64,000 nt of DNA, taken from NCBI RefSeq assembly GCF_016905005.1, contig NZ_JADIKC010000003.1, positions 62,001 to 126,000 on the forward strand. The letters are read 5' to 3'. Both the position numbers and the translations under genes were made by a program. This document shows, one piece after another, positions 41,600 through 49,300 of this stretch (the stretch's first letter is position 1; every line of letters begins with the position of its first letter). Source of the stretch: Dyella kyungheensis. GTDB lineage: Bacteria; Pseudomonadota; Gammaproteobacteria; Xanthomonadales; Rhodanobacteraceae. Under the pieces are notes generated by a model. The model did no database searches. It was not told the origin of the DNA and worked only from the letters and a program-made list of their open reading frames with translations.

Positions 41600-44080
41600 T
41601 CAGCTTTCCCTTAGCAAACGCATCGGCGAGGTGCGGCTGACGCGTGCCGTACCGGCCAGGCCCAGCAGCATCACCACGATGGCGGCAGCCAGCGCAGCCA
41701 ACAGTAGCGCGCCCAGCGGCGGCACGAAATGCTCGATGTGGAAGATCGCATGACCGAGCCACATGCCGGTGCCTGCTGCGCCGAACGCCGCCGTCAGTCC
41801 GGCGACCAGGCCAAGCAGGGCGAACTCGCAGGCAGCCGCCATGCGCAATTGCGTGCGGCGCGCGCCGAGCGTGCGCAACAGCGCCGCTTCGTGGCGGCGC
41901 TCCTGTGCGCTGGAAGCCAGCGCCGCGGCAAGTACCAGGGCGCCGGCCAGCAGACTGAAGCCAAGCACCCAGCGCACTGCACCGCTTACCTGATTCACGA
42001 TCTCGCGGACACGGTCGAGCATGGCATCCACATCGATCAGGCTGAGGTTGCTGTACTCGCGCGACAGCTGCGCCAGCGACTCGGTATGACCGCGCGGCAG
42101 GTAGAAACTCGCGATCCATGTATGCGGCAGCGAGGCGGCGTGCGCGGGGTCGAAGACCAGGAAGAAATTCACCCGGAACGAGGTCCAGTCCACCTTGCGG
42201 ATGCTGCCCACGCGGGCGTCGATGCTGCCTTCGCCCACATTGAAGCGCATCATGTCGCCCACCTTCAGGCCGTACATGTCGCGCCACATGGTGTCGATGG
42301 ATACCTCGGCCTGCGCGGGATGATCGCCATGCCACTGGCCGGCGATCACTTCGTTGCTCGGCGGCAGCTCGGCGGCCCAGGACAGGCGCAGCTGGCGGTC
42401 GGACCAGTCCTTCGCGCGCTCGTCCTTGAAGTGCATCTGATCGATCGGCTGATCATTGATAGCCGTGAGTTTGCCTACCGCGAGCGGCAGCATGTTGAGT
42501 TTTTCGCCGCCGCTGCGGGCCAGCGCTTGCTGGAAGCCGTCACGCTGGTCGTCCTGCAGGTTGAGCACGAACCAGTTCGGCGTGTCGGCCGGCAATTCGC
42601 TGCGCCAGCCCTGGAGCAGGGCCGGTGCCACGATGGCCAGCAGCAATAACGCGACCAGGCCCAGGCTCAACGCGGTGGCCTGCAGCAGGCTCATGCCGCG
42701 GCGCCGTGCAAGCGCCGCCAGGCCCAAGCGCAATGCCGGATGGGCGCCGGGCGCCACGCGCCGGGCGATCCACAGCATCAAGGCCGAAAGCAGCGCCGCC
42801 ACCACCGCGACGCCGACCAGGCTCACCGCCAGAATGCCAGCCAGCTTGGCCGAGCCGCTCTGGCTCCAGATCAACACCAAGGCCACCAGCGCCGGCACCA
42901 GATACAGCGCATCGAAGCGCCTCACCCGCCGCGCCGCACTTTCGCGAAACACCGCGACCGGAGGCACCTCGGCCAGTCGCGCCAGCGGCGGCAAGGCGAA
43001 ACCGGCGAGTACCGCCAGGCCCATCACCGCGGCGGCCACCGCCGGTCCCAGCGGCATCGTGGTGGGAATGGCGGCGAACAACTGGCTGGCGAAACTCCAG
43101 GTGAGCTGCGCAAGACCCAGCGCGATCAGGCCGCCCGCGAGCACCGAAGGCACGGCAAGCAGGCCCAGCGTGCCCACCAGCAAGCCCAGCACTTGCCGGC
43201 GTGGGGTGCCCAGCGCGCGGAGCAGGGCCACTTCATTCGTCTTGCGGCGTGCGTAACGCTGTGCGGCAAGCGCAATGGCCACGCCAGCCAGCAACGCGGA
43301 CAGCAGGGCGGTGAGGCGCAGGAAGGCGCTGGCGCGGTCGAAGGCGCTGCGCATGCGTTCCTGGGTCTGCTCCGGGGTAATCAGCTCGGCCCCTTGCGGC
43401 AGCGTCTGCGCCTCCACCCATGCACGCCAGCTCTGCACCGGCGAAGGCTGCCCGGCCACCAGCAGGCGGTGGCGCGCGCGGCTGCCCACGCCCAGCAGGC
43501 CGGCCTGTTCGGCGTCGCCAATGTTCATCAATGCGCGCGGCGCCATCGCGACCAGTTCGCCGCCATCGGGCAGGCGTACCAGCTCGGCGCCAATGCGCAG
43601 GTCGCGTCCGCCCAGCTGCACGCTGTCGCCGACTTTCAAGTTGAGCGCCACCAGCGCGCGATGATCGAGATAGACCGTTCCCGGCGCCGGCCCGTGGCCG
43701 ACCACGGTGCCGGATCCCCGCGCCAATTCCATGCTGCCGCGCAGTGGGTAGGCGTTGTCGGTGGCGAGTACATCGAGCAGCTGACTCTGCTCGTGCGCGA
43801 ACGCCACACTTGGAAAACTCGCGCCGTCGGTGACCTGCAAGCCGCGATCGCGCGCTTGCGCCGCGAAGTTTGCCGGCAGCGTTTGCGGCGAACTGATGCC
43901 GATGTCGCCGCCGATCAGTTCCGCGGCGCTGGCGAGCACGCCGCGCTCCATCCGCGCCGCCAGCGTGGCGACCACGCCCAGCGCGACCACGGCGAGCACC
44001 AGCGATGCGCCCAGTGTGCGCAATTCGGGCAGGTGCCATTCGCGGCGCAGGCTGCGCAGGGAAAGCGTGAGCAGCCTCAT
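41600..44080 (-). CDS. ABC transporter permease, YbbP-like (two FtsX domains)
   Basis: An 826-residue permease with an N-terminal membrane segment, a large periplasmic region, and clusters of hydrophobic segments in the middle and at the end, the arrangement of YbbP-type permeases with two FtsX domains. The FtsX pattern is seen in LLSALLAGVAIALAAQRYAR (20 residues) with KTNEVALLRALGTPRRQVLG just after it, and again near the C-terminus (RRHEAALLRTLGARRTQL). It pairs with the ATPase at 44109. In E. coli the same trio (ybbA, ybbP, tesA) has this arrangement. The ATG at 44080 has GGGAG about 9 bases upstream and is preferred over a GTG at 44089. Confidence 0.88.
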   Translation of the reverse strand: MRLLTLSLRSLRREWHLPELRTLGASLVLAVVALGVVATLAARMERGVLASAAELIGGDIGISSPQTLPANFAAQARDRGLQVTDGASFPSVAFAHEQSQLLDVLATDNAYPLRGSMELARGSGTVVGHGPAPGTVYLDHRALVALNLKVGDSVQLGGRDLRIGAELVRLPDGGELVAMAPRALMNIGDAEQAGLLGVGSRARHRLLVAGQPSPVQSWRAWVEAQTLPQGAELITPEQTQERMRSAFDRASAFLRLTALLSALLAGVAIALAAQRYARRKTNEVALLRALGTPRRQVLGLLVGTLGLLAVPSVLAGGLIALGLAQLTWSFASQLFAAIPTTMPLGPAVAAAVMGLAVLAGFALPPLARLAEVPPVAVFRESAARRVRRFDALYLVPALVALVLIWSQSGSAKLAGILAVSLVGVAVVAALLSALMLWIARRVAPGAHPALRLGLAALARRRGMSLLQATALSLGLVALLLLAIVAPALLQGWRSELPADTPNWFVLNLQDDQRDGFQQALARSGGEKLNMLPLAVGKLTAINDQPIDQMHFKDERAKDWSDRQLRLSWAAELPPSNEVIAGQWHGDHPAQAEVSIDTMWRDMYGLKVGDMMRFNVGEGSIDARVGSIRKVDWTSFRVNFFLVFDPAHAASLPHTWIASFYLPRGHTESLAQLSREYSNLSLIDVDAMLDRVREIVNQVSGAVRWVLGFSLLAGALVLAAALASSAQERRHEAALLRTLGARRTQLRMAAACEFALLGLVAGLTAAFGAAGTGMWLGHAIFHIEHFVPPLGALLLAALAAAIVVMLLGLAGTARVSRTSPMRLLRES

Positions 44081-44108
44081 GCGAGACACTCCCGGAACGA
44101 TGCCATGC

Positions 44109-44852
44109 TCATGGCGCCACCGCAGGCGCGCGCGGTGCGAGCACTACACGGCCGCTATCCAGCGTGATCTGGCGCGCACAGCGCGCGGCCAGCTTGGGAT
44201 CGTGCGTGACCAGTATCAGGGTGGTGCGGTGATCGTGGTTGAGCGAGAACAGCAGATCGCTCACATGCTGTCCGGTGCGTTGGTCGAGGTTGCCGGTCGG
44301 TTCGTCGGCGAACAGCAGGCGCGGGCTGTGCACGAAGGCGCGCGCAATGGCCACACGCTGTTGCTCGCCGCCGGAGAGCTGCGCCGGATAGTGGCGCCGG
44401 CGCGCGCTCAGTTCGACCGCCTCCAATGCTTCGCGCGCCCGGGCGCGTGCATCGTCGCGGCCTTCCAATTCCAGCGGCAGCATCACGTTTTCCTCGGCGG
44501 TGAGCGCGGGCAGCAGATGGAACGACTGGAACACGAAGCCGACCAGGCGACGGCGCAGGTCGGCGCGCGCTTCCTCGTCGATGCGCTCCAGCGCGTTGCC
44601 GTCGAGCGCGATATGGCCGCTCGATGGTGTGTCCAACCCGGCCAGCAGGCCGAGCAGGGTGGTCTTGCCCGAGCCCGAGGCGCCGACGATGGCGAAGCTC
44701 TCGCCTTCGCGCACTTGCAGTGACACCGCAGTAAGGATGTCGAGCTGCCCCTCGGGCCCCTGCACCGACTTGCTAACATCGACCGCGTCCAGCAGGACAC
44801 CCTTGGCACCCGATGACGGGTTGCCGGATAAAGCGGAGGCATTGCCACTCAT
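44109..44852 (-). CDS. ABC transporter ATP-binding protein, YbbA-like
   Basis: A 247-residue ATPase of the LolD/MacB/YbbA group. Walker A GASGSGKTT, Q-loop VGFVFQSFHLLPALTAEENV (20 residues), signature LSGGEQQRVAIARA and Walker B LLFADEPTGNLD are all intact. It should energise the YbbP-like permease encoded 28 bases downstream. Its ATG overlaps the divergent tesA ATG by two bases, so each gene's promoter lies within the other's coding sequence. Function of the YbbA-YbbP pair is not firmly established; lipid or lipoprotein handling is suspected from the link to tesA. Confidence 0.92.
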   Translation of the reverse strand: MSGNASALSGNPSSGAKGVLLDAVDVSKSVQGPEGQLDILTAVSLQVREGESFAIVGASGSGKTTLLGLLAGLDTPSSGHIALDGNALERIDEEARADLRRRLVGFVFQSFHLLPALTAEENVMLPLELEGRDDARARAREALEAVELSARRRHYPAQLSGGEQQRVAIARAFVHSPRLLFADEPTGNLDQRTGQHVSDLLFSLNHDHRTTLILVTHDPKLAARCARQITLDSGRVVLAPRAPAVAP

Positions 44853-45468
44853 GCGTCGTTTCCTATGTTGCCTGGTCGTGCTGTGGGGTGCCGTCGCCGG
44901 CACCGCCCAGGCGGCTCCGCCGAAAACCGTACTCGTGCTGGGCGACTCGTTGTCCGCCGCCCACAACATCCCGGTCGAGGCCGGCTGGGTGCATTTGCTC
45001 GGCGACCGTCTCACCAAGATGGAGCCGCCTTGGACGGTGGTCAATGCCAGCATCAGCGGCGAAACGTCATTGAGCGGTCGAAATCGTCTTCCGGCTTTGC
45101 TGGAGAAGACCAAGCCGGCGGTGCTGGTGATCGAACTGGGCGCCAACGACGGCCTGCGCGGCCTGCCGCTGGCCCAGCTGAAGGACAACCTTGCGGCGAT
45201 GATCGATGCCGGCCAGCAGGCGCACGCGCGGGTGCTGCTGCTGGGCATCGAGCTGCCGGTGAACTACGGCCCGCAGTACCGCGACGGCCTGCGCGCCATC
45301 TACGCGGACCTGGCCAAGAGCAGGAATGCCGCCGTGGTGCCGTTCCTGCTCGATGGCGTGGCGCTCAAGCCGGAGCTGATGCAGGACGACGGTCTCCACC
45401 CGGTCGCCGCAGGCGAGCCGATGGTGCTGGACAACGTGTGGAAAGGGCTGGCGCCGCTGTTGCGTTAG
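44851..45468 (+). CDS. tesA: Multifunctional acyl-CoA thioesterase I / lysophospholipase
   Basis: A 205-residue SGNH hydrolase with a signal peptide (MRRFLCCLVVLWGAVAGTAQ, 20 residues, then A). Block I GDSLSAAHN carries the nucleophile S33, block III is GANDG, and block V DGLHP carries the Asp and His. TesA hydrolyses acyl-CoA thioesters and lysophospholipids in the periplasm. It is divergent from the ybbA-like gene with overlapping start codons; the ribosome binding site GCGGAGGC lies inside that gene. Confidence 0.95.
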   Translation: MRRFLCCLVVLWGAVAGTAQAAPPKTVLVLGDSLSAAHNIPVEAGWVHLLGDRLTKMEPPWTVVNASISGETSLSGRNRLPALLEKTKPAVLVIELGANDGLRGLPLAQLKDNLAAMIDAGQQAHARVLLLGIELPVNYGPQYRDGLRAIYADLAKSRNAAVVPFLLDGVALKPELMQDDGLHPVAAGEPMVLDNVWKGLAPLLR

Positions 45469-45579
45469 CGTGAGGATAATCACAACCGTCCGTGAACTGG
45501 GACCAGGCGCTTTCACGTGCCCCTCACGACGGCGGTCGTTAGCTGTTCACCTTTGTGAAGTCAGCTTCAGGAGGTACGG

Positions 45580-46311
45580 ATGAGCTCGCGCGACGAACAG
45601 GCAGGACTGATCCTTCTGGTCGAAGACAACCGCCAGATCGCAGAAATGGTCGGCGAATTTCTGGAGCGGCGGGGGTATTCGGTCGACTATGCGGCCGACG
45701 GCGTCAGTGGCCTGCATCTGGCCGTTTCAAACAGTTATGACGTGGTGGTGCTGGACTTGATGTTGCCGGGCATGGATGGCCTGGACGTGTGCCGCAAGCT
45801 GCGCCGCGATGCCAAGAAATCCACCCCGGTACTCATGTTGACCGCCCGCGACACGCTCGAAGACAAGCTGGTGGGCCTGGAAGCCGGCGCCGACGACTAC
45901 CTGGTGAAACCCTTCGAAGTGCGCGAACTGGAAGCACGCCTGCGCGCGCTGATCCGTCGCGACCGCCGGCAGGTATCCACCGAAATCCTCACCGTGGGCG
46001 ACATGACGCTCGATACCGCCACCTTGCGCCTGGTGCGCGGCGGGCAGGAACTCACCGTGTCGCCGATTGGCCTGAAGCTGCTGGCCATCCTGATGCGCGA
46101 ATCGCCTCGCGTGGTCAGTCGCCGCGACATCGAACGTGAAATCTGGGGCGATACGCTGCCGGACTCCGACACCCTGCGTTCACACCTCTACAACCTGCGT
46201 CGCGTTATCGATAAGCCTTTCGACCGCCCGCTGCTGCACACCATCCACTCCGCTGGATATCGCCTCGCCGATCTCGAGTCGGAGGTGGCTACTGCCTCGC
46301 AGCCGGCATGA
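45580..46311 (+). CDS. OmpR-family two-component response regulator
   Basis: A 243-residue regulator with a receiver domain (acidic pair in LVEDNRQ, phosphoacceptor D59 in VVLDLMLPGMDG, K110 in DDYLVKPF) and a C-terminal winged helix of the OmpR/PhoB type (ESPRVVSRRDIEREIWGD, then SHLYNLRRVIDKPF). AGGAGGTACGG before the ATG is a near-perfect ribosome binding site. It is followed 21 bases later by its histidine kinase. Targets are unknown; a tesA-linked envelope-stress role is only a guess from position. Confidence 0.93.
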   Translation: MSSRDEQAGLILLVEDNRQIAEMVGEFLERRGYSVDYAADGVSGLHLAVSNSYDVVVLDLMLPGMDGLDVCRKLRRDAKKSTPVLMLTARDTLEDKLVGLEAGADDYLVKPFEVRELEARLRALIRRDRRQVSTEILTVGDMTLDTATLRLVRGGQELTVSPIGLKLLAILMRESPRVVSRRDIEREIWGDTLPDSDTLRSHLYNLRRVIDKPFDRPLLHTIHSAGYRLADLESEVATASQPA

Positions 46312-46332
46312 TCGCGTACGCATGAGTTGATT

Positions 46333-47316
46333 ATGACGAGCAGGGGTAGTGCACGGCCCGCGCAGGTGTTCCGGCGCGGGCTGTACCATCGACGCATGGC
46401 GATCATCTTTGGCTTGCAGCTGCTGGCCATCGTGATCGTTTGCCTGATGGGCTTCTATGACGTCGCGCCGTTGAGCGCCGTGTTGGCGGTCATCGTGATC
46501 GTCAGCGTGCTCTCGTGGCTCGCCGCGCGTCGCCAATGGGCACCGGTGAGCCGGCTGGCGCAAGCGGTGAGCGACTGGAACGAGCAGTCCAGCGATTTCG
46601 ATGGCTGGCGCCCCGACCAGTTGCCACGGCGTACCGATGCCGATGTCGCCACGCTGGCCGGCAGCCTCTACGGATTCGCCAACCGCATCGCCGGCTACAA
46701 CCAGCGCGAGCGCAATTTCACCCGCGACGCCAGCCACGAACTGCGCAGCCCGCTGACCGTGATCAAGATGTCGGCCGACATGCTGGCGGATGACGCGTCG
46801 CTGGGCGATTTCGGCCAGCGTTCCGTGCAGCGCATCAAGCGCTCCACGCGTGAAATGGAAGCCCTGGTCGAAGCCTTGCTGATCCTCGCGCGCGAATCGG
46901 ACAACGGCCTCACCGAGGAAGACTTCGTCGTCAACGACGTGATCCGCCACGAACTGCCCGACGTGATGGAGATGCTGGAGGGCCGCCCGATCAAGCTGGA
47001 ACTCGAGGAGCCCGCACGTTTCGTGCTGCACGGCTCGCCGCGCGTATTCGCGGTGTTGTGCTGGCAACTTATCCGCAACGCGTGCCAGCAGGCCGAAGGC
47101 GGTACCGTGGTGATCACGGTGATGCCGGGCGTGGTGACGGTGTCCCATCGGGGCGAACCCGTGCCGTCGAACGGTGCGAACCGGCATGGCTTCGAACTGG
47201 CCATCGCCCAGCGCATCAGCGAGCGCTTCCACTGGCCGCTGGAATTGCAGACGCGCGAAGGCCGACGGCACATCGCGCGGATCCGTTTTCCGGAATCCAC
47301 GCCGGTCACGGCGTAA
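46333..47316 (+). CDS. Sensor histidine kinase with degenerate ATP-binding motifs
   Basis: A 327-residue membrane kinase: two membrane segments near residues 23-63 with a very short periplasmic loop, a HAMP-like region, the phosphoacceptor H135 in FTRDASHELRSPLTVIKMSA (20 residues), and an ATPase domain. The N-box is kept (WQLIRNACQQAE), but the usual DxGxG motif is replaced by SHRGEPVP and the GxGL motif reads RHGFELAIA, so glycine is replaced by glutamate. Kinase activity may be weak or altered; phosphatase or transfer function could remain. It starts at ATG 46333 or an upstream TTG at 46327. It is paired with the regulator at 45580. Confidence 0.83.
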   Translation: MTSRGSARPAQVFRRGLYHRRMAIIFGLQLLAIVIVCLMGFYDVAPLSAVLAVIVIVSVLSWLAARRQWAPVSRLAQAVSDWNEQSSDFDGWRPDQLPRRTDADVATLAGSLYGFANRIAGYNQRERNFTRDASHELRSPLTVIKMSADMLADDASLGDFGQRSVQRIKRSTREMEALVEALLILARESDNGLTEEDFVVNDVIRHELPDVMEMLEGRPIKLELEEPARFVLHGSPRVFAVLCWQLIRNACQQAEGGTVVITVMPGVVTVSHRGEPVPSNGANRHGFELAIAQRISERFHWPLELQTREGRRHIARIRFPESTPVTA

Positions 47317-47320
47317 CCGA

Positions 47321-47345
47321 GGCATCCCGGACGCGCCGGGATGCC
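47321..47345. terminator. Hairpin between convergent genes
   Basis: GGCATCCCGG at 47321-47330 pairs with CCGGGATGCC at 47336-47345 around a 5-base loop. It lies between the histidine kinase gene and the convergent CoA-transferase gene. No U-run follows. Confidence 0.6.
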
Positions 47346-47356
47346 AACCGCAAGAC

Positions 47357-48715
47357 TTACTGCTTGAGCGACGGGCTGACCGTAAACGCGCAGCCCGTCT
47401 TCGCCTTCACATCGTCCAGCGTCACGCCATCGTGCAGCTCGATCAAGGTGATGCCTTTGCCCTTCTCGACCGAGAACACGCAAAGATCGGTGATGATCAG
47501 GTCCACGCATTCCTTGCCGGTGATGGGCAGGTCGCACTGGTTCTTGATCTTCGGTGAACCATCCTTTGCGGTGTGCTCCATCAGCACCACCACGCGCTTC
47601 ACGCCGCTGACCAGGTCCATCGCACCGCCGGGACCTTTCACCATCTTGCCGGGCACCATCCAGTTCGCGATGTCGCCGGTGCATGACACTTCCAGGCCGC
47701 CAAGGATCGACAGATCCACATGGCCGCCGCGGATCATCGCGAACGACTCGGCGCTGGAGAAGAAACTCGAGCCGGGCAGGGCGGTGATGGTCTGCTTGCC
47801 GGCGTTGATCAGGTCCGGATCGACGTGCGCTTCATCCGGGAACGGGCCGATGCCGAGCAGGCCGTTTTCCGACTGCAGCGTGACGTCCATGCCGGGCGGA
47901 ATGTAATTGGCCACCAGGGTCGGGATGCCGATGCCGAGATTCACGTAGAAGCCGTCCTGCAGCTCCTTGGCGGCGCGCTGCGCCATGGCCGTGCGGATCG
48001 GGCTTTCCTTGCCGGTGTTGGCGCCGGCGATGGTGCGGAACTCGATGCGCTTCTCGTACGACGGCCCCTGGATCACACGGTCGACGTAGATGCCCGGCAC
48101 GTGCACGTTGTTCGGGTCGAGCGAACCCACTTCCACCAGTTCTTCCACCTCGGCCACGCACACCTTGCCGCAGGTGGCGATCATCGGATTGAAGTTGCGC
48201 GCGGTTTCGCGGAACACCAGGTTGCCCAGGCGATCGCCCTTCCAGGCCTTCACGATGGAGACGTCGGCGTGGATGGCTTCTTCGAGCACGTACTCCTTGC
48301 CGTCGAAGACCTTGGTTTCCTTGCCCTCGGCCAGCTTGGTGCCGAACGCGGTGCGGGTGTAGAAGCCCGGAATGCCGGCGCCGCCGGCGCGCAGCTTCTC
48401 GGCCAGCGTGCCCTGCGGCACCAGGTGCAGTTCCAGTTCGCCGGCCAGCACCTGGCGCTCGAATTCCTTGTTCTCGCCCACGTAGGAGGCATACACGCGC
48501 TTGACCTGGCGGGTCTTGAGCAGCGGACCCATGCCAAAATCGTCCACGCCGGCGTTGTTGCCCACGATGGTGAGTCCCTTGGTGCCGGCAGCCAGCAGCG
48601 CGCCGATCAGGTTTTCGGGAATGCCGCACAAGCCGAAGCCGCCAGCGGCGATCGTCATGTCGTCGAACAGCAGGCCGTCGAGGGCTTTTGCCGCGCTTGC
48701 ATAAACCTTGTCCAT
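47357..48715 (-). CDS. 3-oxoacid CoA-transferase, fused A and B subunits
   Basis: A 452-residue protein joining both subunits of succinyl-CoA:3-oxoacid CoA-transferase, as in mitochondrial SCOT. The A half contains [19 protein letters not shown] and [12 protein letters not shown]-like text (read [16 protein letters not shown]). The B half contains [20 protein letters not shown] (20 residues) and the catalytic glutamate E283 in [13 protein letters not shown], then [15 protein letters not shown]. It activates acetoacetate or another 3-oxoacid with succinyl-CoA. Bacteria usually encode two separate subunits, so the fusion is notable. The start ATG at 48715 follows AGAAGG. Confidence 0.92.
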   Translation of the reverse strand: MDKVYASAAKALDGLLFDDMTIAAGGFGLCGIPENLIGALLAAGTKGLTIVGNNAGVDDFGMGPLLKTRQVKRVYASYVGENKEFERQVLAGELELHLVPQGTLAEKLRAGGAGIPGFYTRTAFGTKLAEGKETKVFDGKEYVLEEAIHADVSIVKAWKGDRLGNLVFRETARNFNPMIATCGKVCVAEVEELVEVGSLDPNNVHVPGIYVDRVIQGPSYEKRIEFRTIAGANTGKESPIRTAMAQRAAKELQDGFYVNLGIGIPTLVANYIPPGMDVTLQSENGLLGIGPFPDEAHVDPDLINAGKQTITALPGSSFFSSAESFAMIRGGHVDLSILGGLEVSCTGDIANWMVPGKMVKGPGGAMDLVSGVKRVVVLMEHTAKDGSPKIKNQCDLPITGKECVDLIITDLCVFSVEKGKGITLIELHDGVTLDDVKAKTGCAFTVSPSLKQ

Positions 48716-48866
48716 TGCGATGCCTTCTTGCAGGGGAGAACCAGCTGCCAAGCATACGACGGATTGGTGACCGCTCATGCTGTACCAAGGTCGCAAGGGC
48801 CGGGAATGGCGATGTGATGCGGTTTTCACTTCGCCGGGCTGTTATCCGCATGGGGTCGCCAGCGGC

Positions 48867-48895
48867 TTGACGGTCATCGTTTACGCATGTAAACA
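48867..48895 (+). promoter_or_regulatory. Predicted promoter of the blaI-like gene, overlapped by operator
   Basis: TTGACG at 48867-48872 and TAAACA at 48890-48895 have a 17-base spacer. The first operator covers the spacer and -10, so a bound repressor would block RNA polymerase. Confidence 0.5.
48879..48894. promoter_or_regulatory. BlaI/MecI-type operator 1
   Basis: GTTTACGCATGTAAAC: perfect half-sites GTTTAC and GTAAAC with a 4-base spacer, overlapping the predicted promoter of the repressor gene. Its centre is 25 bases from that of operator 2. Confidence 0.75.
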
Positions 48896-48903
48896 TGAAC
48901 ATC

Positions 48904-48919
48904 AATTACACGCGTAAAC
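48904..48919. promoter_or_regulatory. BlaI/MecI-type operator 2
   Basis: AATTACACGCGTAAAC: half-sites AATTAC and GTAAAC with a 4-base spacer, like operator 1. It lies just before the start of the repressor gene. Paired palindromes of this kind are the usual binding arrangement for BlaI/MecI repressors. Confidence 0.72.
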
Positions 48920-48928
48920 GGTGGCCTC

Positions 48929-49300
48929 ATGGCAGTCAGCGAAGCGGAAGCGATCATCATGGAGGTGCTGTGGCGCTCGTCGCCGCGCAGTGCTGAGGAC
49001 ATCCTGGCGGAGGTCGGCCCGCAACAAGGCTGGCAGGAAGGCACCGTCAAGTCCTTGCTCAATCGCCTGCTGAAGAAGAAGGCAGTGAAGGCCGAACGGG
49101 ACGGCCGGCGTTATCTCTACGCACCGCGCCTCACGCGCGAGCAATACGTGTCGCAGGAGAGCAAGGGCCTGCTCGATCGCCTCTTTGGCGGTCGCGTGGC
49201 GCCGCTGGTCGCGCACTTCTCCGAGCAGCGCAAGTTGTCCAGGAAAGACATCGTCGAGCTGAAGAAACTGCTGCAGGAGCTCGACGATGAGCAGTCCTGA
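48929..49300 (+). CDS. BlaI/MecI/CopY-family transcriptional repressor
   Basis: A 123-residue winged-helix repressor: SEAEAIIMEVLWRSSPRSAE at the start, then the recognition region GTVKSLLNRLLKKKAV and the wing DGRRYLYAPRL. BlaI-type repressors bind paired palindromes and are removed by proteolysis when the membrane sensor is activated. Two matching operators lie directly upstream, so self-repression is expected. It overlaps the M56 gene by 14 bases. Its targets may include the divergent CoA-transferase gene, but this is only a guess. Confidence 0.92.
   Translation: MAVSEAEAIIMEVLWRSSPRSAEDILAEVGPQQGWQEGTVKSLLNRLLKKKAVKAERDGRRYLYAPRLTREQYVSQESKGLLDRLFGGRVAPLVAHFSEQRKLSRKDIVELKKLLQELDDEQS

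Noticed and set aside
44109-45248. A longer 379-codon version of the ATP-binding protein reaching across tesA
   Set aside because: The extra N-terminal residues come from reading tesA in reverse; the ABC domain begins after the ATG at 44852.
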